Assembly (NCBI RefSeq): GCF_003289945.1
Contig: NZ_QMBP01000012.1
Location: 156,567 to 220,566, forward strand
DNA: 64,000 nucleotides
From: Mesorhizobium hawassense
GTDB lineage: Bacteria; Pseudomonadota; Alphaproteobacteria; Rhizobiales; Rhizobiaceae
Direction of reading: 5' to 3'
This document shows, piece by piece, positions 27,842 through 36,585 of this stretch. Both the position numbers and the translations under genes were made by a program. The number at the start of each line of letters is the position of its first letter. Positions within the stretch are counted from its first letter, which is position 1. The notes below the pieces were generated by a model. The model was not told where the DNA came from. It ran no database searches and saw only the letters and a program-made list of their open reading frames with translations.

Positions 27842-28699
27842 ATGCAACCAACCCCTACCTACGACGCTGTTGGTAGATGCATCTACTGCGATGCCAGGGT
27901 GCACTCCATTCACCGCGACAAACTGGGCGACGAACATATCATTCCCGAGGCGATCAACGGCAGCCTCGTTCTTCCCCAGGCGGCGTGCGGAAGGTGCGAG
28001 GGCGCAATCAGCAAGTTCGAACAATATTGCATGAAACAGACGTTGGGGCCGCTACGGTACGCTTTAGGTCTCAAAACAAAGCGCCCAAAGGATCGGCCGG
28101 AAACGCTGCCGCTGCAGCTGAAAATTGGAGGTGAATGGGTCACACGGGATGTGCCAGTCGAGTTGGCGCCCTTCACGCTTCTTCTCCCCATCTTCCATCC
28201 CCCAGAGATACTCTATGAGCGTGAACCTAGCCGAACAAATATCAATACTGAGTCATTCAAGTTCGTAAACATGTCCGCCGGTGATCCGTCCGCGCTCTTC
28301 GCAAGATTCGGGGCAACGGAAGGCCGATCATACCAAGGCTCCCTGATAGGTGAACGCTTCGCATTGCTTCTTGCGAAGATCGCTCATGGATTTGCCACTG
28401 CCGAGCGGGACGACATAGATCATTTCAACCCTGTCTTAGCAGACACGATCTTACGGGAACCCTCGGCTCCGCCATTGCCCTACTTGATCGGGGGCTCTCC
28501 AAAGCTGCTCCCCGCATCTCAAGAAATCCATGAAATTGGCCTTGCGCGCGGCGTAACCAAATTCGGAGTCACTTGGATTGTGCCGATCAGACTCTTCGGA
28601 GAATTCGGCGCGCCAAGCTATCAGGTCGTGGTCAGTGTCGAACACCCGCCGTTCCCAATCATCAATCGGACAATAGGCTCAGAGGCAGGAAAGCCTTGA
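27842..28699 (+). CDS. HNH endonuclease-like protein
   Basis: 285 residues. The N-terminal 60 residues contain CIYC (C13, C16), DEHIIPE with H32 and CGRC (C49, C52): an HNH fold with two zinc-binding cysteine pairs. The remaining 220 residues have no recognised domain. Cargo HNH proteins of this form often act as restriction-like or anti-phage nucleases, but a homing or packaging role is also possible. It lies upstream of the RexA/RexB-like pair, separated by about 155 bases. Confidence 0.65.
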   Translation: MQPTPTYDAVGRCIYCDARVHSIHRDKLGDEHIIPEAINGSLVLPQAACGRCEGAISKFEQYCMKQTLGPLRYALGLKTKRPKDRPETLPLQLKIGGEWVTRDVPVELAPFTLLLPIFHPPEILYEREPSRTNINTESFKFVNMSAGDPSALFARFGATEGRSYQGSLIGERFALLLAKIAHGFATAERDDIDHFNPVLADTILREPSAPPLPYLIGGSPKLLPASQEIHEIGLARGVTKFGVTWIVPIRLFGEFGAPSYQVVVSVEHPPFPIINRTIGSEAGKP

Positions 28700-28855
28700 C
28701 GCACCTCTCTGATGATGCGCGAGAGGCATCCAGTGCACCCCACGTCCCTATCTATCAACAGGAAACTGATCTACTCAACATCGACCCGTGGCAAACTTCT
28801 ACACAAGAAAAAATAATTGTGATAATTCGCCTTCTATACCTGGGAGGGGTTTAGA

Positions 28856-29788
28856 ATGAAGACACGAGTCAAAACCGTCGTATATAGACGCGCCATGTGG
28901 CTTGATGGCCACGACCCTTCCAAAACCTTGGAATACTATCTGCGAGAAGCCCACAAGAAGCTGGCCAAAATCGGCCAGCGAAAATTCGCGCGCGCTGATG
29001 GCCAAGTAATAAAAGGGAACAAGGCCCACAATAATCCCGGTGGGGGCTTGCTCCTTCACTTGGTCGCGGGAACTCCCGGGGATCGCGCCAGCATCGTTCC
29101 GGCAGCGGATGACGATTTAGAGGAATTTGAAGTCGGTACGGCGCCAGCGCCGGCAAGGCGCGATTTCATGGATGGAGATGTGTTCGCGCTAGTCCGCGGA
29201 AACGATGTATTCCTATGCTCGACCGTACTGAAAGATGGCTCGTTTTCGACGTATTGCCGGCAACTGCTAAAAAAGGCCGATGTCGGCGATGACGCAGACG
29301 AATTCGAACTTCAGAATGTTGGAAACGTCGATAAGATGAAGCTGATCAAGGCCCAAGGTGTGAAGGCGGTCGAAGTGCGGGCTACGCTTTACGAGGCGAG
29401 TATAAATTATGTCAAGCGCAAGACCGACACGGCTGGTGCCGTAGGCGCAGCTTTCAAGCATCTAAAGGCCTTATTTGGGGACGATGTCCCTGTGGATCTG
29501 GAAAACGTGAACGTGTCCCTTTCGCTATCTTTCGATACCCGACGGAAGGAGGGGCGAGTGGTCGGTAGGAAGCTTATGGATAGCGTAGCTCGTGACGTAA
29601 TCGAAGACGAGGATGATGACTACGTCATCGTTACCGGCAACAACCAACGGATTAGCCAAAAAGAGGTTTTCATCCGACAGAAAGTTTCAATAGACCGCCA
29701 TGGGAAGTCCGTTTTGCGAGACAGCGCTTGGAAGGCGCTTCGTAAATTCGAGAGCGATTTGAAAGAATCCGGCATTGTGGCACAGTAA
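28856..29788 (+). CDS. RexA-like protein
   Basis: 310-residue cytosolic protein. From memory of lambda RexA, the two share the order of features: a start of the type M-K-x(4-7)-Y-R, a strand pair with FLCSTV-like hydrophobics in the first half, KAVEVRATLYEASI, a FKHLKALFGDD-like helix, LDVxLxxSF..R-type strands (ENVNVSLSLSFDTRRKEG), a VARDVI segment, and a C-terminal helix KALRKFESDLKE. RexA is the sensor part of the Rex exclusion system and triggers RexB. The next gene begins three bases after this stop and has RexB topology. Sequence similarity is weak by eye, so this is a proposal. Confidence 0.5.
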   Translation: MKTRVKTVVYRRAMWLDGHDPSKTLEYYLREAHKKLAKIGQRKFARADGQVIKGNKAHNNPGGGLLLHLVAGTPGDRASIVPAADDDLEEFEVGTAPAPARRDFMDGDVFALVRGNDVFLCSTVLKDGSFSTYCRQLLKKADVGDDADEFELQNVGNVDKMKLIKAQGVKAVEVRATLYEASINYVKRKTDTAGAVGAAFKHLKALFGDDVPVDLENVNVSLSLSFDTRRKEGRVVGRKLMDSVARDVIEDEDDDYVIVTGNNQRISQKEVFIRQKVSIDRHGKSVLRDSAWKALRKFESDLKESGIVAQ

Positions 29789-29791
29789 ACC

Positions 29792-30283
29792 ATGCGCGCC
29801 GTGTTCATAATTGGTTCGTTTGCGGTGGGGATCTTAGTTTCAAAGTATTGGGGGGAGTATGTGGTCGGAAATGAAGCGGCGATAGGCATATTCGTGACTG
29901 TCTACACCGTGCTAGCTGGCTTTTTGGTTGCCGTGATAACAGTTCTGGGAGACCCGTCTTTATTGCCTTCCGGTTCTTGGAGGTCTGCTGAAAGCCATAG
30001 GCAGGCCATAGAAGATAGGCTGATACGCCATACGTGGTTGTTCGTGCTCTACCTGGTGACCATAGGCGTGATTTTTGTTGGTGCGCTGCTAAGCAAGGCA
30101 CCTAACACCGTCATATCGGATGACACCAAATCGATGATTGCGCACGTCCATCTGGCCTTAGGCGTCACAGCTTTCGTTCTCACGTTGGGAATGCCAAAAA
30201 TGCTCATGGATATTCAGCGCAAGCGTGTTGATGCCGAAATCGACCGACGTCGATCTGAGGCCGGCATCAAGGACAAGGACTAA
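29792..30283 (+). CDS. RexB-like four-helix membrane protein
   Basis: 163 residues with four predicted membrane helices: about 1-20, 27-52, 73-97 and 110-133, with a charged loop between helices 2 and 3 and a charged cytosolic tail. Lambda RexB (144 residues) has the same topology and spacing and acts as an ion channel that depolarises the membrane upon RexA activation. The gene starts three bases after the RexA-like stop and ends four bases before the convergent integrase gene. A Kiwa KwaA-type membrane protein is the main alternative (also four helices, but with the opposite gene order). Confidence 0.55.
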   Translation: MRAVFIIGSFAVGILVSKYWGEYVVGNEAAIGIFVTVYTVLAGFLVAVITVLGDPSLLPSGSWRSAESHRQAIEDRLIRHTWLFVLYLVTIGVIFVGALLSKAPNTVISDDTKSMIAHVHLALGVTAFVLTLGMPKMLMDIQRKRVDAEIDRRRSEAGIKDKD

Positions 30284-30287
30284 CCTT

Positions 30288-31466
30288 TCAAGCTTGGGCG
30301 ATGCAGTGATTGCCCCAGGCATCGAAAACTCCCCGTTTCGCCTCAAAGAAATCGGAACGCTGATAGGCGCGGCTGACCTCAGTGCCGACTACATGGCCGA
30401 GGCAGCGCTGCATGATGTCGTCCGCAAAGCCACCAGCTTCGACCCCCCACACGGCAAGTGACGTGCGGAAGCCATGCGGCTTAACGGCCAGCTCAAGATC
30501 GGCTAGCAGATACTCGAAAGTGTGGCTCGACAACGGGCGATCATGCAGACGGCCTTTGAAGACCAGCGCTTCGGGCTCGCGGTTGGACTTTATCTCAGCA
30601 AGGACAGCTTTGGCTTGCGCCGACAGCGGCACCACATGCTCGCGGCGGGTTTTGTACTCGGACGCCGGAAAAACCAGCCTGTCGTCCTTGACGTGACGCC
30701 AGCGGAGTTCACGCGCTTCCTTTTGGCGCAGCCCGCATAGGATCGTGAGGCGAAACGCGCGGGCACCCTCACCCGCCATCCCTTGAAGGGATCGCATAAC
30801 ATCGCCTACTCCCGCCCATGCTAACGCAGCATGGTGCACAGTCGCGGCACGAGGCTGTGGCAGCAAGACCGCGATATGGCCCTTGATACGAGCAGGATTC
30901 AGGCCCTTCGGCCGATATCGCTTCGCGACGGAGAAATCCAACACCCGCTCAATGAAAGATCGGAGATAAGCGCCGGTTGGTGTGCCCCAAACGGGGCGCA
31001 GCGCGTCAACCACGTGGTCGTCATCAACGGTCTCGACGGGAAGCCCTACGACATCCTTGAGCCAATTGGCGCAATAGCCTTTATAACGGTCAGTCTGCGC
31101 TGGCACCCATCGAGCGGAATTTGCAGTGATGAACTCATCGGCGACGCAACCAAAAGTCTGCCGTTCGGCACGCATAGCTGCTTCCTTCGCAGCCTTGCGG
31201 TGCTCGATTGGGTCAAGGCCCTTTGCCCGGACATCACGTGCATCACGCGCTTTCTCACGAGCAATTGACAGCGAAACCGAAGGGTAGCCACCTAGGCCCA
31301 TCTCCCGCCGCTTGCCCCGGCCATCCACATATATGTAAAACCAGGACCGCGTGTCGCCCGCTACTCGTAGGTAAAGCGACCCTCCGTCGCTATAGATGCC
31401 TGGCTTCACCTGTGCCCGCTTCAACCACGTGTCGGTCAGTTTGTTGACAGCCCTTGCCATGCTCAT
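30288..31466 (-). CDS. Tyrosine-family integrase
   Basis: 392 residues (ATG 31460 is an alternative start). An N-terminal DUF4102-type arm-binding domain is followed by the catalytic domain with the conserved set R247 (LCGLRQKE), K272, H331-x-x-R334 (HGFRTS), H358 (LGHVVG) and nucleophile Y368 (AYQRSD). All are present, so it should be active. It resembles P4-type phage/satellite integrases. It lies at the right end beside attR; its promoter is in 31467-31653 with probable binding sites. Confidence 0.94.
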   Translation of the reverse strand: MSMARAVNKLTDTWLKRAQVKPGIYSDGGSLYLRVAGDTRSWFYIYVDGRGKRREMGLGGYPSVSLSIAREKARDARDVRAKGLDPIEHRKAAKEAAMRAERQTFGCVADEFITANSARWVPAQTDRYKGYCANWLKDVVGLPVETVDDDHVVDALRPVWGTPTGAYLRSFIERVLDFSVAKRYRPKGLNPARIKGHIAVLLPQPRAATVHHAALAWAGVGDVMRSLQGMAGEGARAFRLTILCGLRQKEARELRWRHVKDDRLVFPASEYKTRREHVVPLSAQAKAVLAEIKSNREPEALVFKGRLHDRPLSSHTFEYLLADLELAVKPHGFRTSLAVWGVEAGGFADDIMQRCLGHVVGTEVSRAYQRSDFFEAKRGVFDAWGNHCIAQA

Positions 31467-31538
31467 TCCTTTGCCCTGGAGCGCCCTAAATCAGTGTCAG
31501 CAACGCATAGGACACAACTCGCCGGATGCGAAAGGAGA

Positions 31539-31569
31539 AATTATGGTTTTGGTCCCGTCAACCATAATT
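31539..31569. repeat. Inverted repeat near attR (integrase control or arm site)
   Basis: AATTATGGTT at 31539-31548 and AACCATAATT at 31560-31569 form a perfect 10-bp inverted repeat with an 11-base spacer. ACCATAATT also occurs at 15118-15126 near attL. TGTGCA repeats follow at 31588-31626. Together these look like integrase arm-type sites or an integrase operator. Confidence 0.5.
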
Positions 31570-31653
31570 CGCGTACATGTTCGCCAATGTGCAGCAATGT
31601 GCAGAGCTCCTGTGCGCCATTGTGCAATGCCAACCTAAAGTGCTGATTATAAT

Positions 31654-33102
31654 ATGGAAAGTTCAATCCCACCGGCCTCGGTCTCGCGTGTCATCCCGCT
31701 GATTCTCGCCGTCGCACTTTTCATGGAAAACATGGATTCGACCGTGATCGCCACCTCGCTGCCGGCGATCGCGATCGACATCCACACCAGTCCGATCGCG
31801 CTGAAGCTGGCACTGACGGCCTATCTGGTGTCGCTGGCGATCTTCATTCCGATCAGCGGCTGGATGGCGGACCGGTTCGGCGCCAAGAACGTGTTTCGCG
31901 CCGCGATCGGCGTCTTCATTGCGGGCTCTGTCGCCTGCGCCTTCGCGAATTCGCTGCCGGCTTTCGTGGTCTCGCGCTTCCTGCAAGGCATGGGTGGCGC
32001 GATGATGACGCCAGTCGGGCGCCTGGTGCTGGTGCGCGCCACGCCGAAGAGCGAGCTGGTCGCGGCAATGTCCTGGCTGACCGTGCCGGCGCTGGTCGGC
32101 CCGCTGGTCGGCCCGCCGATCGGCGGCTTCATCACCACCTATTTCACCTGGCACTGGATCTTCCTGATCAACGTGCCGATCGGCCTGATCGGCATGTGGC
32201 TCGCCACGCGCTATCTGCCGCAAACCGAGCCGGCCGAGACACCACCGCTCGATTTCCCCGGCTTCGTGCTATCGGGGCTGGCCGCTTCCGGCGTCGTCTT
32301 CGGCCTTTCCGTGGTCAGCCTGCCGGCGCTGCCACCGATCGCCGGCTTCGTCACGGTGGCGGTCGGCGTGGTCTCGGGCGTGCTGTATCTCATCCATGCC
32401 CGGCGCGCCCAGAATCCGCTGCTGGCGCTGGAGCTGTTCCGCAACCAGGTGTTCCGATCCTCGGTGCTCGGCGGCTCGCTGTTTCGCATCGGCATCGGCG
32501 CGGTGCCGTTCCTGTTGCCGCTGATGTTCCAGATCGGTTTCGGGCTGACGCCCTTCCAGTCCGGCATGATCACCTTCGTTTCGGCGATCGGCGCCATCGG
32601 CATGAAATTCGTGACCGCGCTGCTTTTCCGCCTTGCCGGCTTCCGGCGAGTGCTGATCTGGGGCTCGCTGATCGCCGCCGCCTCGATCGCCATCTACGGC
32701 CTGTTCACGCCGCAGACGCCCTATGCATTGATGCTGGCGATCCTTTTGGTCGGCGGCTTCATCCGCTCGATGTTCTTCACCGGCGTCAATGCGCTCTCCT
32801 ATGCGGAGATCACGCCCGCCGACACCAGCAAGGCGACGCCGATCACGGCGGTCTTCCAGCAATTGTCGATCGCGCTCGGCGTGGCGCTGGCCGGCGGCAT
32901 CCTCGAAGTGTCGACCTCGATCCATGGCGGCCCGCTGACCTTGCAGGATTTCCACATCGCCTTCTTCATCGTGGCGGCAGTGTCCGCGGCGGCGTCGATC
33001 ACCTTCATGCGGCTGGCGCCGGATGCCGGCAATGCGGTGTCGGGGCACGGGCGGCTGACCACGCCGAAGACGCTGGAAACGGTCGGGACCGCGGGAAAGT
33101 AG
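31654..33102 (+). CDS. MFS transporter, DHA2-type, 5' end restored by integration
   Basis: 482 residues with about 14 hydrophobic segments, the layout of the DHA2 (14-TMS) drug/proton antiporter group. The N-terminus RVIPLILAVALFMENMDSTV continues into VSLAIFIPISGWMADRFGAK, a typical MFS A-loop. The original 5' end lies at 15008-15043 and has nearly the same peptide with different codons; the first 25 codons here come from the element. The Mesorhizobium-type backbone gene is divergent from guaB in the ancestral order. A TATAAT precedes the ATG by one base, so expression may now be controlled from within the element. Confidence 0.88.
   Translation: MESSIPPASVSRVIPLILAVALFMENMDSTVIATSLPAIAIDIHTSPIALKLALTAYLVSLAIFIPISGWMADRFGAKNVFRAAIGVFIAGSVACAFANSLPAFVVSRFLQGMGGAMMTPVGRLVLVRATPKSELVAAMSWLTVPALVGPLVGPPIGGFITTYFTWHWIFLINVPIGLIGMWLATRYLPQTEPAETPPLDFPGFVLSGLAASGVVFGLSVVSLPALPPIAGFVTVAVGVVSGVLYLIHARRAQNPLLALELFRNQVFRSSVLGGSLFRIGIGAVPFLLPLMFQIGFGLTPFQSGMITFVSAIGAIGMKFVTALLFRLAGFRRVLIWGSLIAAASIAIYGLFTPQTPYALMLAILLVGGFIRSMFFTGVNALSYAEITPADTSKATPITAVFQQLSIALGVALAGGILEVSTSIHGGPLTLQDFHIAFFIVAAVSAAASITFMRLAPDAGNAVSGHGRLTTPKTLETVGTAGK
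31717..31730 (+). other. attR core of the phage-like element
   Basis: Second copy of CTTTTCATGGAAAA, in codons 22-26 of the restored MFS gene. It follows the element's coding 5' extension; the nucleotide match upstream of the core drops at synonymous sites while the protein is retained. Confidence 0.65.
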
Positions 33103-33204
33103 GCGCCTTTCCCTTCGGCGGCCGCCCGGCCCTTCGCAGGCTCAGGGCGTTCGAAGCTCGAAAAGCCAAGCAATTGGCTTTCGTCCGCTAACGCGGACCG
33201 CTTC

Positions 33205-33903
33205 TCACCCCTTGAACTCCTTCGCCAGCAGATAAAGCTCCACCGACTCATCCCGCGAAGCCGGCGGCTTGACGTGATGGACCGAACGGAAGTTCTGCTT
33301 CAGCAGCGACAGGAGTTCGTTCTCGGCGCCGCCCTGAAATGTCTTGGCGAGGAAATGGCCGCCGGGCTTGAGCACATGCAGCGCGAAATCGGCCGCGACT
33401 TCGCACAGATGCATGGTGCGCAGATGATCGGTGCGGCGGTGGCCGGTCGTGGGCGCGGCCATATCGGAGAGCACCACATCCGGCTGGCCGCCGAGCGCCT
33501 CGGCAAGCTTTTGCGGCGCGTCCGGATCGAGGAAGTCCATCTGCAGGATGACCGCGCCCGGAACCGTGCCCATTTCGAGATAGTCGATGCCGACGACATG
33601 CGGATTCTCGGCACTCGACTTCGTCCGCGCGGCCGCCACCTGGCACCAGCCGCCGGGAGCGGCACCCAGGTCGATGACCTTCATGCCGGGTTTCAGGAGA
33701 TGATGCTTGTCGTCGATCTCGATCAGCTTGTAGGCGGCGCGCGAGCGGTAGCCATCGGCCTTGGAGCGCTGCACATAGGGGTCGTTCATGTGACGCTCGA
33801 GCCAGCGGCGCGACGATTCCTTCAGGCCGCTCTTCTTCTTGATCCTGGTCTTGAGGACGCGAATGCTCCCCGAGCCCGGCTTTTCCGGCTTCTTGCCCAT
33901 CAC
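33205..33903 (-). CDS. rlmE: 23S rRNA 2'-O-ribose U2552 methyltransferase
   Basis: Methylates U2552 of 23S rRNA in the A loop, affecting large-subunit assembly. 232 residues; the SAM motif is VIDLGAAPGGWCQVA, with the K-D-K-E catalytic set supplied by the YRSRAAYKL lysine, the SDMAAP aspartate, the LAKTF lysine and the ESVELYL glutamate. A basic N-terminal tail of about 45 residues is typical of alphaproteobacteria. The start overlaps the Ppx/GppA gene end by four bases, suggesting coupled translation. Confidence 0.95.
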   Translation of the reverse strand: MMGKKPEKPGSGSIRVLKTRIKKKSGLKESSRRWLERHMNDPYVQRSKADGYRSRAAYKLIEIDDKHHLLKPGMKVIDLGAAPGGWCQVAAARTKSSAENPHVVGIDYLEMGTVPGAVILQMDFLDPDAPQKLAEALGGQPDVVLSDMAAPTTGHRRTDHLRTMHLCEVAADFALHVLKPGGHFLAKTFQGGAENELLSLLKQNFRSVHHVKPPASRDESVELYLLAKEFKG

Positions 33904-35255
33904 CGGCCACGCCCATCATTTCGCCACACGCCGTCATCGGCCATCAGTTCGCTCAGGATCCCCTCGCGCAGGCCACGGTCGGCGACACGCAGGCGCTCGG
34001 ACGGCCAAACGCCACGTATGGCTTCCAGGATGGCGCAGCCGGCAAGCACCAGGTCGGCGCGGTCGGCGCCGATGCAGGGGTTGGCGCAGCGCTGCTGGAA
34101 ATCCCAGCCGATCAGCCGCTCGATCATGCGATCGACGCTGTCGCGATCCATCCACAGCCCGTCGACGCGGCGGCGGTCGTAGCGTTCGAGATCGAGATGC
34201 ACACCGGCAAGCGTCGTCACCGTGCCGGAGGTGCCAAGCAGATGGAAGTTGGGGCTGGCCAGCACATGCGCGAGCCGGTCGCGGCCGTCGAAGACTTTCA
34301 GCCGCGTGGCCACGTCGTCGACCATGGCGGCAAAGGTCTCGCGCGTCACCGTGCGGCCGCCGAAGCGCTCGGCGAGCGACACCACGCCGACGGGAAGCGA
34401 GGTCCACGACACGATGTGGTTGGCAAGCCGCGGGGAGCGCCGCCCCGTCAGGTCGATCAGCGCGATTTCGGACGAACCGCCGCCAATGTCGAACAGCACC
34501 ACGCCTTGCGTGTCGCGCTCGACCAGCGAGCCGCAGCCGGAGACCGCAAGGCGCGCCTCGGTCTGGCGGTCGATGATCTCGAGCTTCAGCCCGGCCTCGC
34601 GCTCGACGCGTTCCAGGAATTCGACGCCGTTGGCGGCCGAACGGCAGGCTTCGGTTGCGATCAGCCTGGCTTTCCTGATCTTGCGGTTGCGCAGCTTCTC
34701 GCCGCAGATCTTCAGCGCCTCGACCGCGCGGTCCATCGCAGCCTGGCCGAGCCTGCCGCTGGCCGTCAGCCCCTCGCCCAGCCTGACGATGCGTGAGAAG
34801 GCGTCGATGACGCGGAACTGGCCGTGACGGCCGGGCACCGCGACCAACAGCCGGCAATTGTTGGTGCCGAGGTCGAGCGCGGCGAAAACCGGCAGTTCCT
34901 GATGCGGCGGGCGTGGCGGGGCCTGGAGCGGTGGCCCTGGCTCACTCAGCGGCGGCGCGGTCTTGGCTTGGCTGGCGGAGATAGCGGCCGGCGCTGCACG
35001 CGGCACGGCGCCGTTCTCGTCGCGCGCAAACACCTTGCGGCCGCGCCTGCGCTTGCGCCGCTTGCGCGTCTTGCCCTTCGGCTGCTCGGCCTGATGGTCG
35101 GCCTTTCCTTGGCCGGTATGTCGCTGATCGGCATGTCTGGCATGCGCGCCCGCGTGGCGGCTGAAACGCCCCGCATGCGGGCTCACCGGTTCCGCCGGCG
35201 ATGCCCCGGACACACCCACTGCCGACGCGCCCGCGCCGGTGTCGTGGTCTTCCAC
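33900..35255 (-). CDS. Ppx/GppA family phosphatase
   Basis: Exopolyphosphatase/pppGpp phosphatase-type protein of the ASKHA fold. The conserved core starts at FAALDLGTNNCRLLV and contains the phosphate loop VLFDIGGGSSEIALID and LLGTSGTVTTLAG. I chose GTG at 35255 because GGAAGGA precedes it by six bases; the frame is open to 35387. The first 130 residues are a low-complexity, Arg/Lys-rich tail (KTRKRRKRRRGRK) and likely disordered. It is cotranscribed with rlmE. Whether it prefers polyphosphate or pppGpp cannot be read. Confidence 0.9.
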   Translation of the reverse strand: MEDHDTGAGASAVGVSGASPAEPVSPHAGRFSRHAGAHARHADQRHTGQGKADHQAEQPKGKTRKRRKRRRGRKVFARDENGAVPRAAPAAISASQAKTAPPLSEPGPPLQAPPRPPHQELPVFAALDLGTNNCRLLVAVPGRHGQFRVIDAFSRIVRLGEGLTASGRLGQAAMDRAVEALKICGEKLRNRKIRKARLIATEACRSAANGVEFLERVEREAGLKLEIIDRQTEARLAVSGCGSLVERDTQGVVLFDIGGGSSEIALIDLTGRRSPRLANHIVSWTSLPVGVVSLAERFGGRTVTRETFAAMVDDVATRLKVFDGRDRLAHVLASPNFHLLGTSGTVTTLAGVHLDLERYDRRRVDGLWMDRDSVDRMIERLIGWDFQQRCANPCIGADRADLVLAGCAILEAIRGVWPSERLRVADRGLREGILSELMADDGVWRNDGRGR

Positions 35256-35507
35256 TTCGGTTCCTTCCGGCGCCGCGCGAACCTGAACGGACGCAGCAGG
35301 CACCTCGATTTGTTTCAAGTTGGCAACAGAGTAGCAGTGCGTTTGGCAATCACCAAGAGCGCATGGCCCGAATTTTGCCAAGGTCACGTAAGGGCAATGT
35401 CTTGCCGGTTGAATAGCCGGCTTCGATCAGGCATGTCTGAAATGAGACTATGCGGGCGAAGTGGGGCCAATCCGGACGAATGAGCTGCAACGCATGATGA
35501 CGACGCC

Positions 35508-36440
35508 ATGAATTGGAGGCGCTATTTCTGGCCGGTCATCGGCATCGCGGCCGTGGCCTTCTCGCTGTGGCTGCTTATCCACGAACTGCGCGGCATTTCG
35601 CTCAACGATGTCTGGACGGGCATCGCCGCTATCCCGCCGCGCAGCTGGGTGCTCGCGGCGCTGAGCTCGGTCGTCGCGTATGCGGCGCTCGCCGGCTACG
35701 ACCATATTGCGTTGCTGCATATCGGCAAGAAAGTGTCGTGGCTGTTCGTCACGCTGTGCTCCTTCACCACCTACGCGGTGTCGCACAATATCGGCGGCTC
35801 GGTGTTTTCCGGCGCGGTGATCCGCTACCGCGCCTATGCCACGCGGGGGCTGACCGGCCAGGAGATCGGCGTGCTGGTGGCCATCTGCTGGTTCACCTTC
35901 ATCCTGTCCAGCGTTTTTCTCGGCGGCCTCGTGCTCTTGCTGGAGCCCCAGGTCATCGATCGCTTCACCGGCGCGCCGCATCATGGCGCCGCCTTTGCCG
36001 CGGGCGTGGCCATGCTCATCCTCGTCGGCGCCTATGTATTCGGCAGTTGGCTGGGGCTCAGGCCGCTAAAGATCGGCTCCTTCCAGCTGCACTATCCGGC
36101 GCTGCCGATCGTCGCGCGGCAATTGCTGATCGGCCCGGTCGAACTGCTGGCGGCCGCCGCGATCATCTACTTTGCCCTGCCCGAAGCCGGCAATCCAGGC
36201 TATTTCGTCGTGCTCGGCGTGTTCATGGTGTCGTTCTCGATCGGGCTGCTATCGCACGCGCCGGGCGCGCTTGGCGTGTTCGAGGTCGTCTTCCTCACCG
36301 GCCTTTCGGACATGGACCCAGTGGGCGTGCTCGCCGCGCTTCTGGTGTTCCGCTTGTTCTATCTCATCATCCCGCTCGTGATCGGGCTGTGCCTGGTGCT
36401 GTTCTTCGAGCATTCGCAATACAGCAAGGGCGAAGGCTGA
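35508..36440 (+). CDS. UPF0104/LPG-synthase-TM-type membrane protein
   Basis: 310 residues with about eight membrane helices. The pattern VSHNIGGSVFSGAVIRYR and SIGLLSHAPGALGVFEVVFL belongs to the flippase-like domain family found in MprF (lysylphosphatidylglycerol synthases) and in UPF0104 proteins. Without a cytosolic synthase domain it is likely a lipid flippase-type or unknown-function protein. Divergent from the Ppx gene, upstream of tRNA-Gln. Confidence 0.85.
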   Translation: MNWRRYFWPVIGIAAVAFSLWLLIHELRGISLNDVWTGIAAIPPRSWVLAALSSVVAYAALAGYDHIALLHIGKKVSWLFVTLCSFTTYAVSHNIGGSVFSGAVIRYRAYATRGLTGQEIGVLVAICWFTFILSSVFLGGLVLLLEPQVIDRFTGAPHHGAAFAAGVAMLILVGAYVFGSWLGLRPLKIGSFQLHYPALPIVARQLLIGPVELLAAAAIIYFALPEAGNPGYFVVLGVFMVSFSIGLLSHAPGALGVFEVVFLTGLSDMDPVGVLAALLVFRLFYLIIPLVIGLCLVLFFEHSQYSKGEG

Positions 36441-36585
36441 AGCCTTCCGCTCGCCTCATGGCAGGCCTCGTCAAAAAGGCTGCGGTTGAACTCAGCTGCG
36501 GGCTTGACTATTTTCGGATGGCGGCTACAAGGCAGCGCTCGCGGCACATAGCCGCCCGCTTCGCGCGACGCAAATCGCGCCCTGC

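Larger units (their letters stand above)
15045..31730 (+). mobile_element. Integrated phage-like element (satellite or reduced prophage)
   Basis: About 16.7 kb between the two 14-bp cores. It encodes an integrase, terminase large and probable small subunit, prohead protease, HTH regulators, PrimPol and helicase, and several unknown or defence-like genes. No portal, major capsid, tail or lysis gene is recognisable. Base composition is lower in GC than the flanks and codon use is less biased. Size and content fit a phage satellite (PICI-like) or a prophage that lost its virion genes; I cannot decide without a comparison. Confidence 0.8.

Noticed and set aside
28856..30283. Calling the two-gene pair Kiwa
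   Set aside because: Kiwa has the membrane protein gene first; here the cytosolic gene is first, and topology matches RexB better. Kept as an alternative only.
32196..33191. Second long frame over the MFS transporter
   Set aside because: Out-of-frame shadow, arginine- and proline-rich, no domain.
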